Below are positions 36,154 through 42,579 of a stretch of 64,000 nucleotides of DNA, piece after piece (within the stretch, counting starts at the first letter, position 1; each line of letters opens with the position of its first letter). The translations under genes and the position numbers were made by a program. Origin of the DNA: Bifidobacterium imperatoris (lineage in GTDB: Bacteria; Actinomycetota; Actinomycetes; Actinomycetales; Bifidobacteriaceae); the NCBI RefSeq assembly GCF_002860405.1, contig NZ_NMWV01000008.1:16085-80084 (forward strand), written 5' to 3'. Below the pieces are notes generated by a model that did no database searches, was not told the origin of the DNA, and saw only the letters and a list, made by a program, of their open reading frames with translations.

Positions 36154-37239
36154 CTATGCTGCATTCAGAATCAGCTCATTTACCCGCTCAGCAACAACGT
36201 CTAGATCACTATCAAACAAGTCGGCGTACGTGTCTAGAGTCATTGCCGCCGTTTTATGCCCAAGCATCCTCTGGATAGCTTTAACATTCGCCCCGCTGTG
36301 AATTGCTATGCTCGCCGCGGTATGGCGCAAATCATGCAGGGTGAGTTCCGGGACTCCGGACGATGCCAGCGCTCGTGCATACCATCCATAAGCGCCTTTC
36401 CGGTATTCTCCAAGATACCTACCATGCCAACGTCCAACGAATACGAGATCTTCGGCTTTCTTTCCCTCGCATTGCTCGCGTAGCTTATCCATGACATAGG
36501 AAGGCACAGGCACGCTTCGCCTCTCCCATGTCTTTGGTTCGCTTTCCACATATTCGCGTTGGACCCGAGTGACACTTTTTTCCACGTTCAATCGCCCATT
36601 TGCGAAGTCAATGCAATGGACCCTCAATCCTCGTGCCTCCCCCATACGCAAACCACAGAACCCGAGGACGAGTATCAGTGTCGAATAATCCTCACTCGCA
36701 TCAGCAAGGTCAAGCACCTGTTTCTCAGTGAGATAGGTTCTCTGCTTTCTGATCTTTTTCGGCAGTTCGATGTCCTTGCAAGGCGATTCCCTGAGCAGTC
36801 CGTCACTCACCGCCATTTCAAGGATTCCCTTTATCACCGTGTGTGCACGCTGCACCACACTAGCGCTGCGCTCTTCCGATAGCGCGCTCACCCACGATTG
36901 AATTTCCGAACGGCGTATCGTGCCGATTCCCCGACCTCCCCATCTCAGTTTCACATGGTTTTCCCACGTGCTTTCGAGATCGGCATAATACTTGGGTTTC
37001 ACCGTCCCTTTCTTCCCCGCAAGAAAGGTTGCCGCAAGCGATTCGACTCGGACCAATCCCGAACGAGGATCGATATAGCTTCCGTCATTGAGATCGATGG
37101 TCACTCGCGCCAGATAATCCTGCGCGTCCTTCTTGCGTTTGAAGCCACGCTTCGTCTTCTGCTTATGGTTAGGCAGACGGTATTTGACGTAATACCGTTT
37201 TTCTCCTTCTCTGGTTTGATACGCGTACGGTCCGGGCAT
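36154..37239 (-). CDS. int: Tyrosine site-specific integrase of the tRNA-Gly element
   Basis: A 361-residue phage-type tyrosine recombinase that would integrate and excise the element. The N-terminal arm-binding part reads YYVKYRLPNHKQKTKRGFKR; the core-binding SAM-like domain follows; the catalytic domain has Arg in GLRMGEARG, HDLRHTAAS, LGHKTAAMT and the nucleophile Tyr338 in TLDTYADLF. Full length for the family. It begins 3 bases after the XRE regulator gene, so the two are co-transcribed. Unlike many tRNA-targeting elements, the gene is not adjacent to an attachment site. Confidence 0.93.
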   Translation of the reverse strand: MPGPYAYQTREGEKRYYVKYRLPNHKQKTKRGFKRKKDAQDYLARVTIDLNDGSYIDPRSGLVRVESLAATFLAGKKGTVKPKYYADLESTWENHVKLRWGGRGIGTIRRSEIQSWVSALSEERSASVVQRAHTVIKGILEMAVSDGLLRESPCKDIELPKKIRKQRTYLTEKQVLDLADASEDYSTLILVLGFCGLRMGEARGLRVHCIDFANGRLNVEKSVTRVQREYVESEPKTWERRSVPVPSYVMDKLREQCEGKKAEDLVFVGRWHGRYLGEYRKGAYGWYARALASSGVPELTLHDLRHTAASIAIHSGANVKAIQRMLGHKTAAMTLDTYADLFDSDLDVVAERVNELILNAA

Positions 37240-37242
37240 GAC

Positions 37243-37740
37243 TCATTTCACCTCAGAAGAACCGGATTCCAAGAATGAATATTGGCTCAATGCTTTTTTC
37301 ATCATCTCGTCCTCCGCCTGGACGAGTTCCCGGTAATGCCTCTGAGTGGCCACCGTAAACCGTTCGGCGGCTTCTTCGCTATCAAGCATCTCGATAAGCT
37401 TGTCACGCGTTTTCTTATATCTAGCCATCGCGATTTCAAAATCATTACGCGCCAGACGCATCCATAAGACTTCCGCATTCAAGCGAGATTCGGTCGGCGT
37501 CTCGTAAATCACGGACAATTGGGAAACGGGATCTTCGAATCCTAGGCAATGCAGCAAATCGAATATCTCAGATGCCCTAAGGGGGCGCGTTCCTCTTTCG
37601 ATGTTCGACAATGTGGTCGTAGACCACTTATAGCCGCACACTTGCATTGCTTTCACAACGTTTTCAAGTGTTTTTCCGTTGTCGATTCGCATTTTTCTAA
37701 TGTTGCCGCCGATTACCGAATCGAAATTATCCTCTTCCAT
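37243..37740 (-). CDS. XRE-family transcriptional regulator of the element
   Basis: A 165-residue protein with an N-terminal Cro/C1-type helix-turn-helix (IGGNIRKMRIDNGKTLENVV, then STTTLSNIERGTRPLRASE), followed by a helical charged region. It probably represses the excision operon and its own, as C1-like regulators do. ATG 37740 is chosen to fit the domain; no Shine-Dalgarno sequence is seen, and TAGAAT lies about 8 bases before it, so the transcript may be leaderless. Divergent from the excisionase operon. Confidence 0.82.
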   Translation of the reverse strand: MEEDNFDSVIGGNIRKMRIDNGKTLENVVKAMQVCGYKWSTTTLSNIERGTRPLRASEIFDLLHCLGFEDPVSQLSVIYETPTESRLNAEVLWMRLARNDFEIAMARYKKTRDKLIEMLDSEEAAERFTVATQRHYRELVQAEDEMMKKALSQYSFLESGSSEVK

Positions 37741-37869
37741 ATTGATTGATTCTAGCAGGCCATAATTTAGATAATCCACAAAACAGTGAACCGGTTTGCA
37801 TAAATTAGAAAATGTTGTTATCTTAAAAATCAAGATTTTATATAACTTATTTCACTGAAAGGAAGAATA

Positions 37870-38127
37870 ATGGCAGCGTCATCGATTTACACAAGTCTCA
37901 TGGAACGAATTGCAACCAACCCGAACCCGGATGATATCGTCATGTCACCAGATGAAGCCGCTGCCTACACTTCGTTGCCGAAGGGACAGTTGGCACAATT
38001 GCGATACGCCGGACAAGGCCCAGCGTTTCTGAAACCCGCTCCAAAGACGGTGCTCTATCGCAAGGGCGACATCGACGTTTGGCTCTCCGCCTCCGTACGC
38101 CACTCAACGGCGGAAGTTCCCGCATGA
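37870..38127 (+). CDS. AlpA/Xis-like helix-turn-helix protein (putative excisionase)
   Basis: An 85-residue MerR-type winged-helix protein: MSPDEAAAYTSLPKGQLAQLR, GPAFLKPAPKTVLYRKGDIDVWLSA. This is the pattern of excisionases and AlpA-like regulators in integrative elements; RKGDIDVWL is the family's C-terminal hallmark. AAAGGAAGAA precedes the ATG. Placed divergently from the XRE regulator, the usual lysogeny-switch layout. Confidence 0.85.
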   Translation: MAASSIYTSLMERIATNPNPDDIVMSPDEAAAYTSLPKGQLAQLRYAGQGPAFLKPAPKTVLYRKGDIDVWLSASVRHSTAEVPA

Positions 38128-38222
38128 GCACTGAGACGACACAAGACAAAAAGAAAAAGCCACCGCGTCGACGGTGGCTCAATGATGAATCCTCTACAAC
38201 GAATCATCTGCCGCCATTGTAA
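38124..38222 (+). CDS. 32-residue basic ORF overlapping the excisionase stop (ATGA)
   Basis: The ATG at 38124 overlaps the excisionase stop as ATGA, suggesting translational coupling. The peptide is MSTETTQDKKKKPPRRRWLN and 12 more residues, very basic. Its stop lies 22 bases before the next gene's start. No family recognised. Confidence 0.4.
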   Translation: MSTETTQDKKKKPPRRRWLNDESSTTNHLPPL

Positions 38223-38244
38223 CGCGGCTGAGGAACAGGACAAC

Positions 38245-38733
38245 ATGGGAGATCGGCTACTAGAATACGCCCGCTTCGTACTCGCTCACATGCGCGAACG
38301 ACGCACTACAAGCAATGGGACAGAACGCTATTACTCGCAAATTCCGCATACCGCAGCTAACGTGCTCCAGCACATGGCCAAAACCGCTGCCGATCCCCGC
38401 GGTGACAACTTACGCAATTACTCCGATAAGAGAGGCAAGCACCAACGCACTTGTTGGTACTACGCATCGAACGAAAACACCATCAAAGCGTTATGGGGCG
38501 TTACCCCAGACGACGAAAAGATGTATCGGGGACGATGGCAAGCCTTGCAACGCGCCTACGGCATACTCGTCAAGCATGGACTCATCGCACGCGCATCCCG
38601 GGCGTCCCCTGGACATCAAACAACTTTCGATCTTCTTCCCCTCGTTAGCACATACCTCGAAATGCATAAGGTCATCGATGAATTAGACAGCTGGAGCAAT
38701 CAACAAAACGACATGCCCACAAAATCAGCATGA
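38245..38733 (+). CDS. Element protein with winged-helix-like C-terminus, function unknown
   Basis: A 162-residue protein. RAYGILVKHGLIARASRASPG followed by TTFDLLP resembles the recognition helix and wing of a winged helix; the N-terminal half (TSNGTERYYSQIPHTAANVL) is unrecognised. GAGGAACAGGA lies 5-9 bases before ATG 38245, better than the ATGs at 38182/38185. Third gene of the excisionase operon, immediately upstream of the origin-like repeats, so a replication or copy-control role is possible but unproven. Confidence 0.6.
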   Translation: MGDRLLEYARFVLAHMRERRTTSNGTERYYSQIPHTAANVLQHMAKTAADPRGDNLRNYSDKRGKHQRTCWYYASNENTIKALWGVTPDDEKMYRGRWQALQRAYGILVKHGLIARASRASPGHQTTFDLLPLVSTYLEMHKVIDELDSWSNQQNDMPTKSA

Positions 38734-38735
38734 AG

Positions 38736-38767
38736 AAAGAGCCTGCACATGTCAATGCAGGCTCTTT
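38736..38767 (+). terminator. Terminator of the excisionase operon
   Basis: AAAGAGCCTGCA (38736-38747) pairs with TGCAGGCTCTTT (38756-38767). Confidence 0.8.
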
Positions 38768-38773
38768 CGTTTC

Positions 38774-38886
38774 TTACCCACAGAAAATGTGGATAAGTAT
38801 GAATATCCACAAAAAATGTGGATAAGTCACGAATAAACCACAAACGTTTATCAATAATTGACAAACGAACGTTTATCAATAATTGA
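38774..38886. other. Origin-like region with DnaA boxes and iterons
   Basis: Two perfect DnaA boxes in inverse form, TGTGGATAA, are at 38788-38796 and 38817-38825 (29 bases apart), with near boxes at 38774-38782 and 38803-38811. The 19-mer AACGTTTATCAATAATTGA is repeated directly at 38843-38861 and 38868-38886 (25-base period). An AT-rich stretch follows to 38930 and a hairpin AGGGGTGTCA/TGACACCTCT at 38956-38978. No replication gene is certain, so it could instead be a regulatory or excision site cluster. Confidence 0.55.
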
Positions 38887-39304
38887 TAACCCTATTTTTT
38901 AATAGAATGCTAGGTATTTTTTAATGAACTCTACGCGCGCGCGAGGAATCCGCTCAGGGGTGTCATTTTGACACCTCTGGCAAGTTATCGACTAGCCAGC
39001 GAAGCCAGACCGCAGCAATTTGACTCGAAGCACAGTAAATCCTCGAACATATCTCGTAAGCGATTCTTTGGCACCTTAGACGCGCTTAAACAGCAATTAC
39101 ATAGAATTTATCGCACCTGCGACAAACAAGGCCCCTAGGGGCGTTTATTTAACTTCTGGAGGCATATGGATGCTTAAGCGGTAGAATCCCCGTCATGAGG
39201 CTGTTCGCCTCACCGCGTTAGACGGTTCAGACCGTGCGCACCTCGGCTCTTCAATCCACACAGTGGATTTCAGCGCCTTGAAATATGCTCGGCATTTTTC
39301 AATT
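38887..39304. other. Gene-free right part of the element
   Basis: AT-rich tract to 38930, a CGCGCGCG stretch, the hairpin at 38956-38978 and a palindrome GCCCCTAGGGGC near 39131. No ORF is supported. Confidence 0.4.
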
Positions 39305-39339
39305 GTTCTCAATGCGTTCTCACGAGAACCTTTGAGAAC
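39305..39339. promoter_or_regulatory. Right integrase arm-type sites
   Basis: GTTCTCAA (39305-39312) and GTTCTCAC (39316-39323) are 11 bases apart as at the left end, and an inverse copy TTGAGAAC is at 39332-39339. Confidence 0.6.
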
Positions 39340-39383
39340 AGTCAAAACTCCTTGAAAACCTTGTTATTTCAGGCGTTTCGGCT

Positions 39384-39457
39384 TGGAGCGGATGACGGGA
39401 ATCGAACCCGCGTAATCAGTTTGGAAGACTGAGGCTCTACCATTGAGCTACATCCGC
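39384..39457 (-). tRNA. tRNA-Gly(TCC)
   Basis: A 74-base tRNA with encoded CCA. The acceptor stem pairs GCGGATG with CATCCGC; the anticodon arm is TCAGT-CTTCCAA-ACTGA, giving anticodon TCC (reads GGA/GGG); the T arm contains GGTTCGATTCCC. Its last 30 bases (39384-39413) are the right attachment core, supplied by the element so the tRNA stays intact after integration. Confidence 0.95.
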
Positions 39458-39488
39458 GTGTAGGGCGTCGCTTTTGGCGACTTGAGAT

Positions 39489-39517
39489 ATTATACACAAA
39501 TCCCGGAAAGCGGCAAG
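39489..39517 (-). promoter_or_regulatory. Probable tRNA-Gly promoter
   Basis: On the minus strand a perfect TATAAT (39489-39494) lies 32 bases before the tRNA, with TTGCCG about 16 bases further upstream. Confidence 0.6.
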
Positions 39518-39531
39518 CCCGTTATACAAAA

Positions 39532-39561
39532 CCGGCTCTCCTCTTGTGCGAGGAGAGCCGG
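39532..39561 (-). terminator. Terminator of the amylosucrase gene
   Basis: A 12-bp perfect stem, CCGGCTCTCCTC with GAGGAGAGCCGG, starts 22 bases past the stop codon. Confidence 0.85.
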
Positions 39562-39582
39562 CAGCTCAGGGATGAGGGAAAA

Positions 39583-41532
39583 TCACAGGTGGATGAAGCG
39601 GGCCTCGTACGGTGCAAGGTCGGCGTCAAGCGGCTCCTTAATCACAGCATCGCCTTGCTCATCGGCACCAGCGTTCAGATGGACATGCTGTTCCAGTTCG
39701 GAGAAGTTGAACAGGCCGACCAGCACGGCATCATCAACCTTGCGAACCACGGCAAGCACAGCATCGTTGAAGGTGTCCCAAGTGGATACCCAGGCGTCCG
39801 GAGCGAAGCAGGGGTCATGACGCTCTTCGCGCAGGCCTTCCATGCCCTTGAATAGTCGGTTCTGGAGGGTTCCTGCCTTCTTGCGCAGTGCGGCCTTGTC
39901 CCAATCGAACTTGCTGCGATGCAGGTTGCGGCTGTCTTCCACGCGATCGGGGTCTTCCTTGTAATCCCAACCATTGAGCTGGCCGATTTCGTCACCGCAG
40001 TTGAGCATCGGGAAACCACGCAGGAATGCCATAGTCTGATGCATCAGCAGGTCGCGCTTGATGGAGGTCTCATACAGCGGCTTGTCGTGCGTGATGATGG
40101 CCTTTTCGATGCCGGTGAGAGATGCGGTGGTGCCGCAGCTGCGGGCGTCGCGGGTGGCTTCATCGTAGTTGTAGAGTTCGCCCATCGACCAGCTGCCAGG
40201 AACCGCACCCTCATAGAAGTGGTACAGGAACTCCTTATGCTTGAGCGGATCGATGTCGAGGTAACGCTCCACATCCTCGTCAAGACCCCAGCCGATGTCG
40301 TCATGGCAGCGCAGGTAGTTGACGAACCAGCAGTTGTCGGGCAGGGCGTCGAACTGATCGATCTGGTTCTTGAGCAGGCGCACGTCGCGGCTGGCGAGCG
40401 CGCTCCACAGGTTCACCATGATGGAAACGTTGTAGAGCATGTGGCACTCAGGAGCTTCCGGGGTGCCGAAGTAGGCGGCGAGCTCCTTAGGAGCCATCAC
40501 CACTTCACCCTTGAGCACGACTGCCGGGCAGACGCATTCGAGGATGATGCGCAGCATGCGTACGATGGTGTGCACCTGCGGCAGGTTGCGGCAGTTGGTG
40601 CCGAGCTGTTTCCAGATGTACGGCACGGCGTCAATACGGAAGACTTCCACGCCAAGGTTGGCGAGGTGCATCACGGAGCCCATCATGGCAACAAGCACCT
40701 TGGGGTTGCGGTAGTTCAGATCCCACTGGAACGGGTAGAACTGGGTCATGACCCACTTGTTCATCTGCTCGTTCCAGCTGAAGTTGCCAGGGGCGGTGTT
40801 CGGGAAGACCTGCGGCACGTGGGCGTCGTACTCGTCCGGAATGGTGCGGTCGTCGTAGCAGAAGTAGTAGTCCTGGTATTCAGGATCACCGGCCTGTGCG
40901 GCCTTGGCCCAGCGGTGAGTGGAGGCGGTGTGGTTCATCACGAAGTCGATGCACAGGCTGATGCCGGCGCGACGCAGCTTCTTGGCGAGGGCGGCAAGGT
41001 CTTCATTGGTGCCGAGCTTCGGGTCTACATTATCGAAGTCTTCAACTGCGTAGCCGCCGTCGTTGTTCGGGTGCGGCATCTGCAGCAGCGGCATCAGGTG
41101 GAGGTAAGTGAGCTTCTGTTCCTTCAAGTACGGAATCTTGTCAGCGAGCTTCTTGAGGTCGCCGGCAAAGAGGTCGGTGTACATGGTCATGCCGAACATG
41201 TCGCCGCGCTTGTACCATTCAGGGTCCTGTTCGCGGGTCTTGTCGAGGCGCTTGAGATCAGCTGGGCGGGCAGCATAAGCAGCGGCCATAGATTCAAGGA
41301 GAGCGTTGAAGTCTTCGGTGGCGGTTGCACGCTCACCATACAGGCTCATGAAGAGGCTCTCGAGCTCAGCCTTGTGAGATTCGAGGCGAGAGAGGAAGAC
41401 TGGGCTTGGAGCGTGGCGCTTGGCTGCAGTCGTACGCTTTGTTGTCGATCGAGTGGCCGTCTTGGTCGATTTTGCAGTCTTGGTCTTGGCTGCGGTGGTT
41501 GTTTCTTCTACCGATTGGTTACCCTGAGCCAT
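39583..41532 (-). CDS. Amylosucrase-like GH13 glucosyltransferase/glycosidase
   Basis: A 649-residue GH13 enzyme. Amylosucrases move glucose from sucrose to glucans. Conserved regions: CIDFVMNHT (I), VFRIDAVPYIW (II, nucleophile Asp301), VVLKGEVV (III, acid/base Glu343) and YLRCHDDIGWG (IV, His410-Asp411), and the overall order and length match amylosucrase better than amylase. The first 40 residues are a Thr/Lys/Ala-rich basic extension without signal features. GAAGGAG precedes the ATG. Sucrose specificity is inferred from homology. A 14-bp palindrome in the promoter suggests LacI-type control. Confidence 0.82.
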   Translation of the reverse strand: MAQGNQSVEETTTAAKTKTAKSTKTATRSTTKRTTAAKRHAPSPVFLSRLESHKAELESLFMSLYGERATATEDFNALLESMAAAYAARPADLKRLDKTREQDPEWYKRGDMFGMTMYTDLFAGDLKKLADKIPYLKEQKLTYLHLMPLLQMPHPNNDGGYAVEDFDNVDPKLGTNEDLAALAKKLRRAGISLCIDFVMNHTASTHRWAKAAQAGDPEYQDYYFCYDDRTIPDEYDAHVPQVFPNTAPGNFSWNEQMNKWVMTQFYPFQWDLNYRNPKVLVAMMGSVMHLANLGVEVFRIDAVPYIWKQLGTNCRNLPQVHTIVRMLRIILECVCPAVVLKGEVVMAPKELAAYFGTPEAPECHMLYNVSIMVNLWSALASRDVRLLKNQIDQFDALPDNCWFVNYLRCHDDIGWGLDEDVERYLDIDPLKHKEFLYHFYEGAVPGSWSMGELYNYDEATRDARSCGTTASLTGIEKAIITHDKPLYETSIKRDLLMHQTMAFLRGFPMLNCGDEIGQLNGWDYKEDPDRVEDSRNLHRSKFDWDKAALRKKAGTLQNRLFKGMEGLREERHDPCFAPDAWVSTWDTFNDAVLAVVRKVDDAVLVGLFNFSELEQHVHLNAGADEQGDAVIKEPLDADLAPYEARFIHL

Positions 41533-41594
41533 CGGAAACTCCTTCGTCCCATTGTTCTGCTCGCGTCAACCGCTTGACGTTGATGCCTATAGTA

Positions 41595-41608
41595 TCGAAC
41601 CGGTTCGA
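41595..41608 (-). promoter_or_regulatory. LacI-type operator upstream of amylosucrase
   Basis: TCGAACCGGTTCGA is a perfect 14-bp palindrome with central CG, 63 bases before the start codon and beside a possible -10 TACTAT. No LacI gene is in the window. Confidence 0.6.
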
Positions 41609-41659
41609 CAGCATAAAGTGCGACACACCGAGGAATTTCAAGGTTTATCAATGCATCCA

Positions 41660-42085
41660 TCAGTCGGAAAGTATGACCACAGCCGAGGCAATCGGACCGT
41701 CGTGACTTAAGGAAATACGGACGACGGGAATCGAACCCGCGTAAGCAGTTTGAAAGGCCTGAACCGCTTTACCAGAGAGCATCACATGAGGCACCCCACG
41801 CGAATCATCAAGGATTTCCACTTCGCGCCACGGGAAGTTATCCAACGTAAACGGGTAAGGTCTCTCCCCCAGCGATTCGCACCATGCCTTGAGGAATGCT
41901 TCCTTGCCGGCCCATTTGGCGGCCAAATGTACGGCTTCGCCATCATTTTTGGCGCGCGCATGCTCGGCGGCCTGGCGCAACTCACGTACAGAGAACAGCG
42001 CGCGCATACGCGACCCCGGTTCGGCCAGCTGCTCAGCAAATGCGGCAACATCGACTACGTCGTGGCCTAATCCATAAATACTCAT
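41660..42085 (-). CDS. acpS: Holo-[acyl-carrier-protein] synthase
   Basis: A 141-residue phosphopantetheinyl transferase that moves 4'-phosphopantetheine from CoA to a carrier-protein serine. Motifs: IYGLGHDVVDV with the Mg-binding Asp, AKWAGKEAFLKA (the WxxKEA signature) and ISLSHDG near the end. It lies downstream of fas, whose carrier domain is the likely substrate, because this FAS chain lacks its own transferase domain. Oddity: codons 112-123 lie in DNA that matches tRNA-Gly in 33 of 35 bases. A 12-G tract sits 27 bases before the start codon. Confidence 0.92.
   Translation of the reverse strand: MSIYGLGHDVVDVAAFAEQLAEPGSRMRALFSVRELRQAAEHARAKNDGEAVHLAAKWAGKEAFLKAWCESLGERPYPFTLDNFPWREVEILDDSRGVPHVMLSGKAVQAFQTAYAGSIPVVRISLSHDGPIASAVVILSD
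41718..41752 (-). repeat. tRNA-Gly-like segment inside acpS
   Basis: Identical to 39389-39423 of tRNA-Gly at 33 of 35 positions, same orientation, covering the anticodon-stem 3' side through the T arm to the acceptor. On the minus strand upstream of it, TGGTAAAGC also resembles the D loop. Confidence 0.8.
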
Positions 42086-42111
42086 ATCACCATTGTCTCA
42101 GCTAGCTATTA

Positions 42112-42123
42112 CCCCCCCCCCCC
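42112..42123. repeat. Poly-C/G tract (12 bases) upstream of acpS
   Basis: Twelve C on the plus strand, 27-38 bases before the acpS start codon on the other strand. Length changes could alter the leader or promoter spacing. Confidence 0.9.
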
Positions 42124-42160
42124 GCAGGGCTCAGCGGCAATTTCACAGCGATGTATCGCG

Positions 42161-42365
42161 TATCTCCGTTACGAGGGGCTGATTTGAGGGTTGCCGGAGG
42201 TCTATCTGCGTTACGAGGGGTTGTTGCCTGAGTAGCAACGACCTCAAAACGGCGGAATGACGGTGTGGGAACGCCGTTCATACTCGCTGTTTCAAGAATT
42301 AGGAACCCCTTGTAACGCAGATAGATGTTCCAAAGTCCGCAAATCAACCCCTTGTAACGCAGAAA
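42161..42365. repeat. Nested inverted repeats with CTGCGTTACRAGGGG units
   Basis: Four copies of a CGTTACRAGGGG unit: plus orientation near 42168 and 42206, minus orientation near 42306 and 42347. The inner pair (42201-42223 with 42304-42325) and the outer pair nest into one large imperfect hairpin. Confidence 0.7.
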
Positions 42366-42405
42366 GGGTCGGAAAACACAGATTATCGTGTTTCCCGACC
42401 CTTTC
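42362..42405 (-). terminator. Hairpin downstream of fas
   Basis: GAAAGGGTCGG (42362-42372) pairs with CCGACCCTTTC (42395-42405); inner AAACAC/GTGTTT extends it. Confidence 0.65.
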
Positions 42406-42425
42406 ATGCGCTTCTATTATTGCTT

Positions 42426-42476
42426 AGCCGACTGAATCAGGCTTCGTAGAAGCCGTCGGCACCAAGGCGAGCATCA
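42426..42476 (-). repeat. Second copy of the fas 3' end
   Basis: Matches 42569-42619 in 47 of 51 bases. It includes the fas stop codon and encodes the last residues as DARLGADGFYEA, against DARLGESGFYEA in the gene. All four changes are in one block. Confidence 0.85.
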
Positions 42477-42480
42477 AGCT

Positions 42481-42523
42481 GAGCCGTTAAGCGGGATGCC
42501 CAGTGAACATCCCGTAGGCGAAG
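42481..42523 (+). repeat. Dispersed palindromic repeat, diverged copy
   Basis: Ends GAGCCGTTAAGCGG and CCGTAGGCGAAG are identical to the copy inside fas at 46785-46827 (inverse); the middle differs but still forms a stem (CGGGATG/CATCCCG). Confidence 0.75.
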
Positions 42524-42579
42524 TGAGCGGGGCACACCACAGGTGCCCCGCGAAGGAATCCTGATGTGAGCCGACTGAA

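Larger units (their letters stand above)
34670..39413. mobile_element. 4.7-kb integrative element in the 3' end of tRNA-Gly(TCC)
   Basis: A 30-bp exact direct repeat, 34670-34699 and 39384-39413, is the 3' end of tRNA-Gly; the right copy belongs to the intact gene and the left copy is the displaced original end, with its terminator still beside it. Inside are a tyrosine integrase, XRE regulator, excisionase-like protein, a small operon, an origin-like region, and paired integrase arm-type sites near both ends. No mobilisation or phage structural genes are seen, so it is a minimal integrative element or a decayed one. Confidence 0.88.
42086..42579. other. Repeat-rich intergenic region between fas and acpS
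   Basis: No gene is supported across 494 bases. It holds, from left, a 12-base poly-C tract, a nested inverted repeat, a terminator hairpin, a second copy of the fas 3' end and a dispersed palindrome; each is listed separately. Confidence 0.7.

Noticed and set aside
41660..41790. A tRNA gene overlapping acpS
   Set aside because: The 5' acceptor strand and a proper anticodon stem with a 7-base loop are missing, so it is a tRNA-like segment only.
42102..42407. 101-residue frame ending in the poly-G tract before acpS
   Set aside because: Its repeated LRYKG comes from the DNA repeats, and no frameshift at the tract would join it to acpS.
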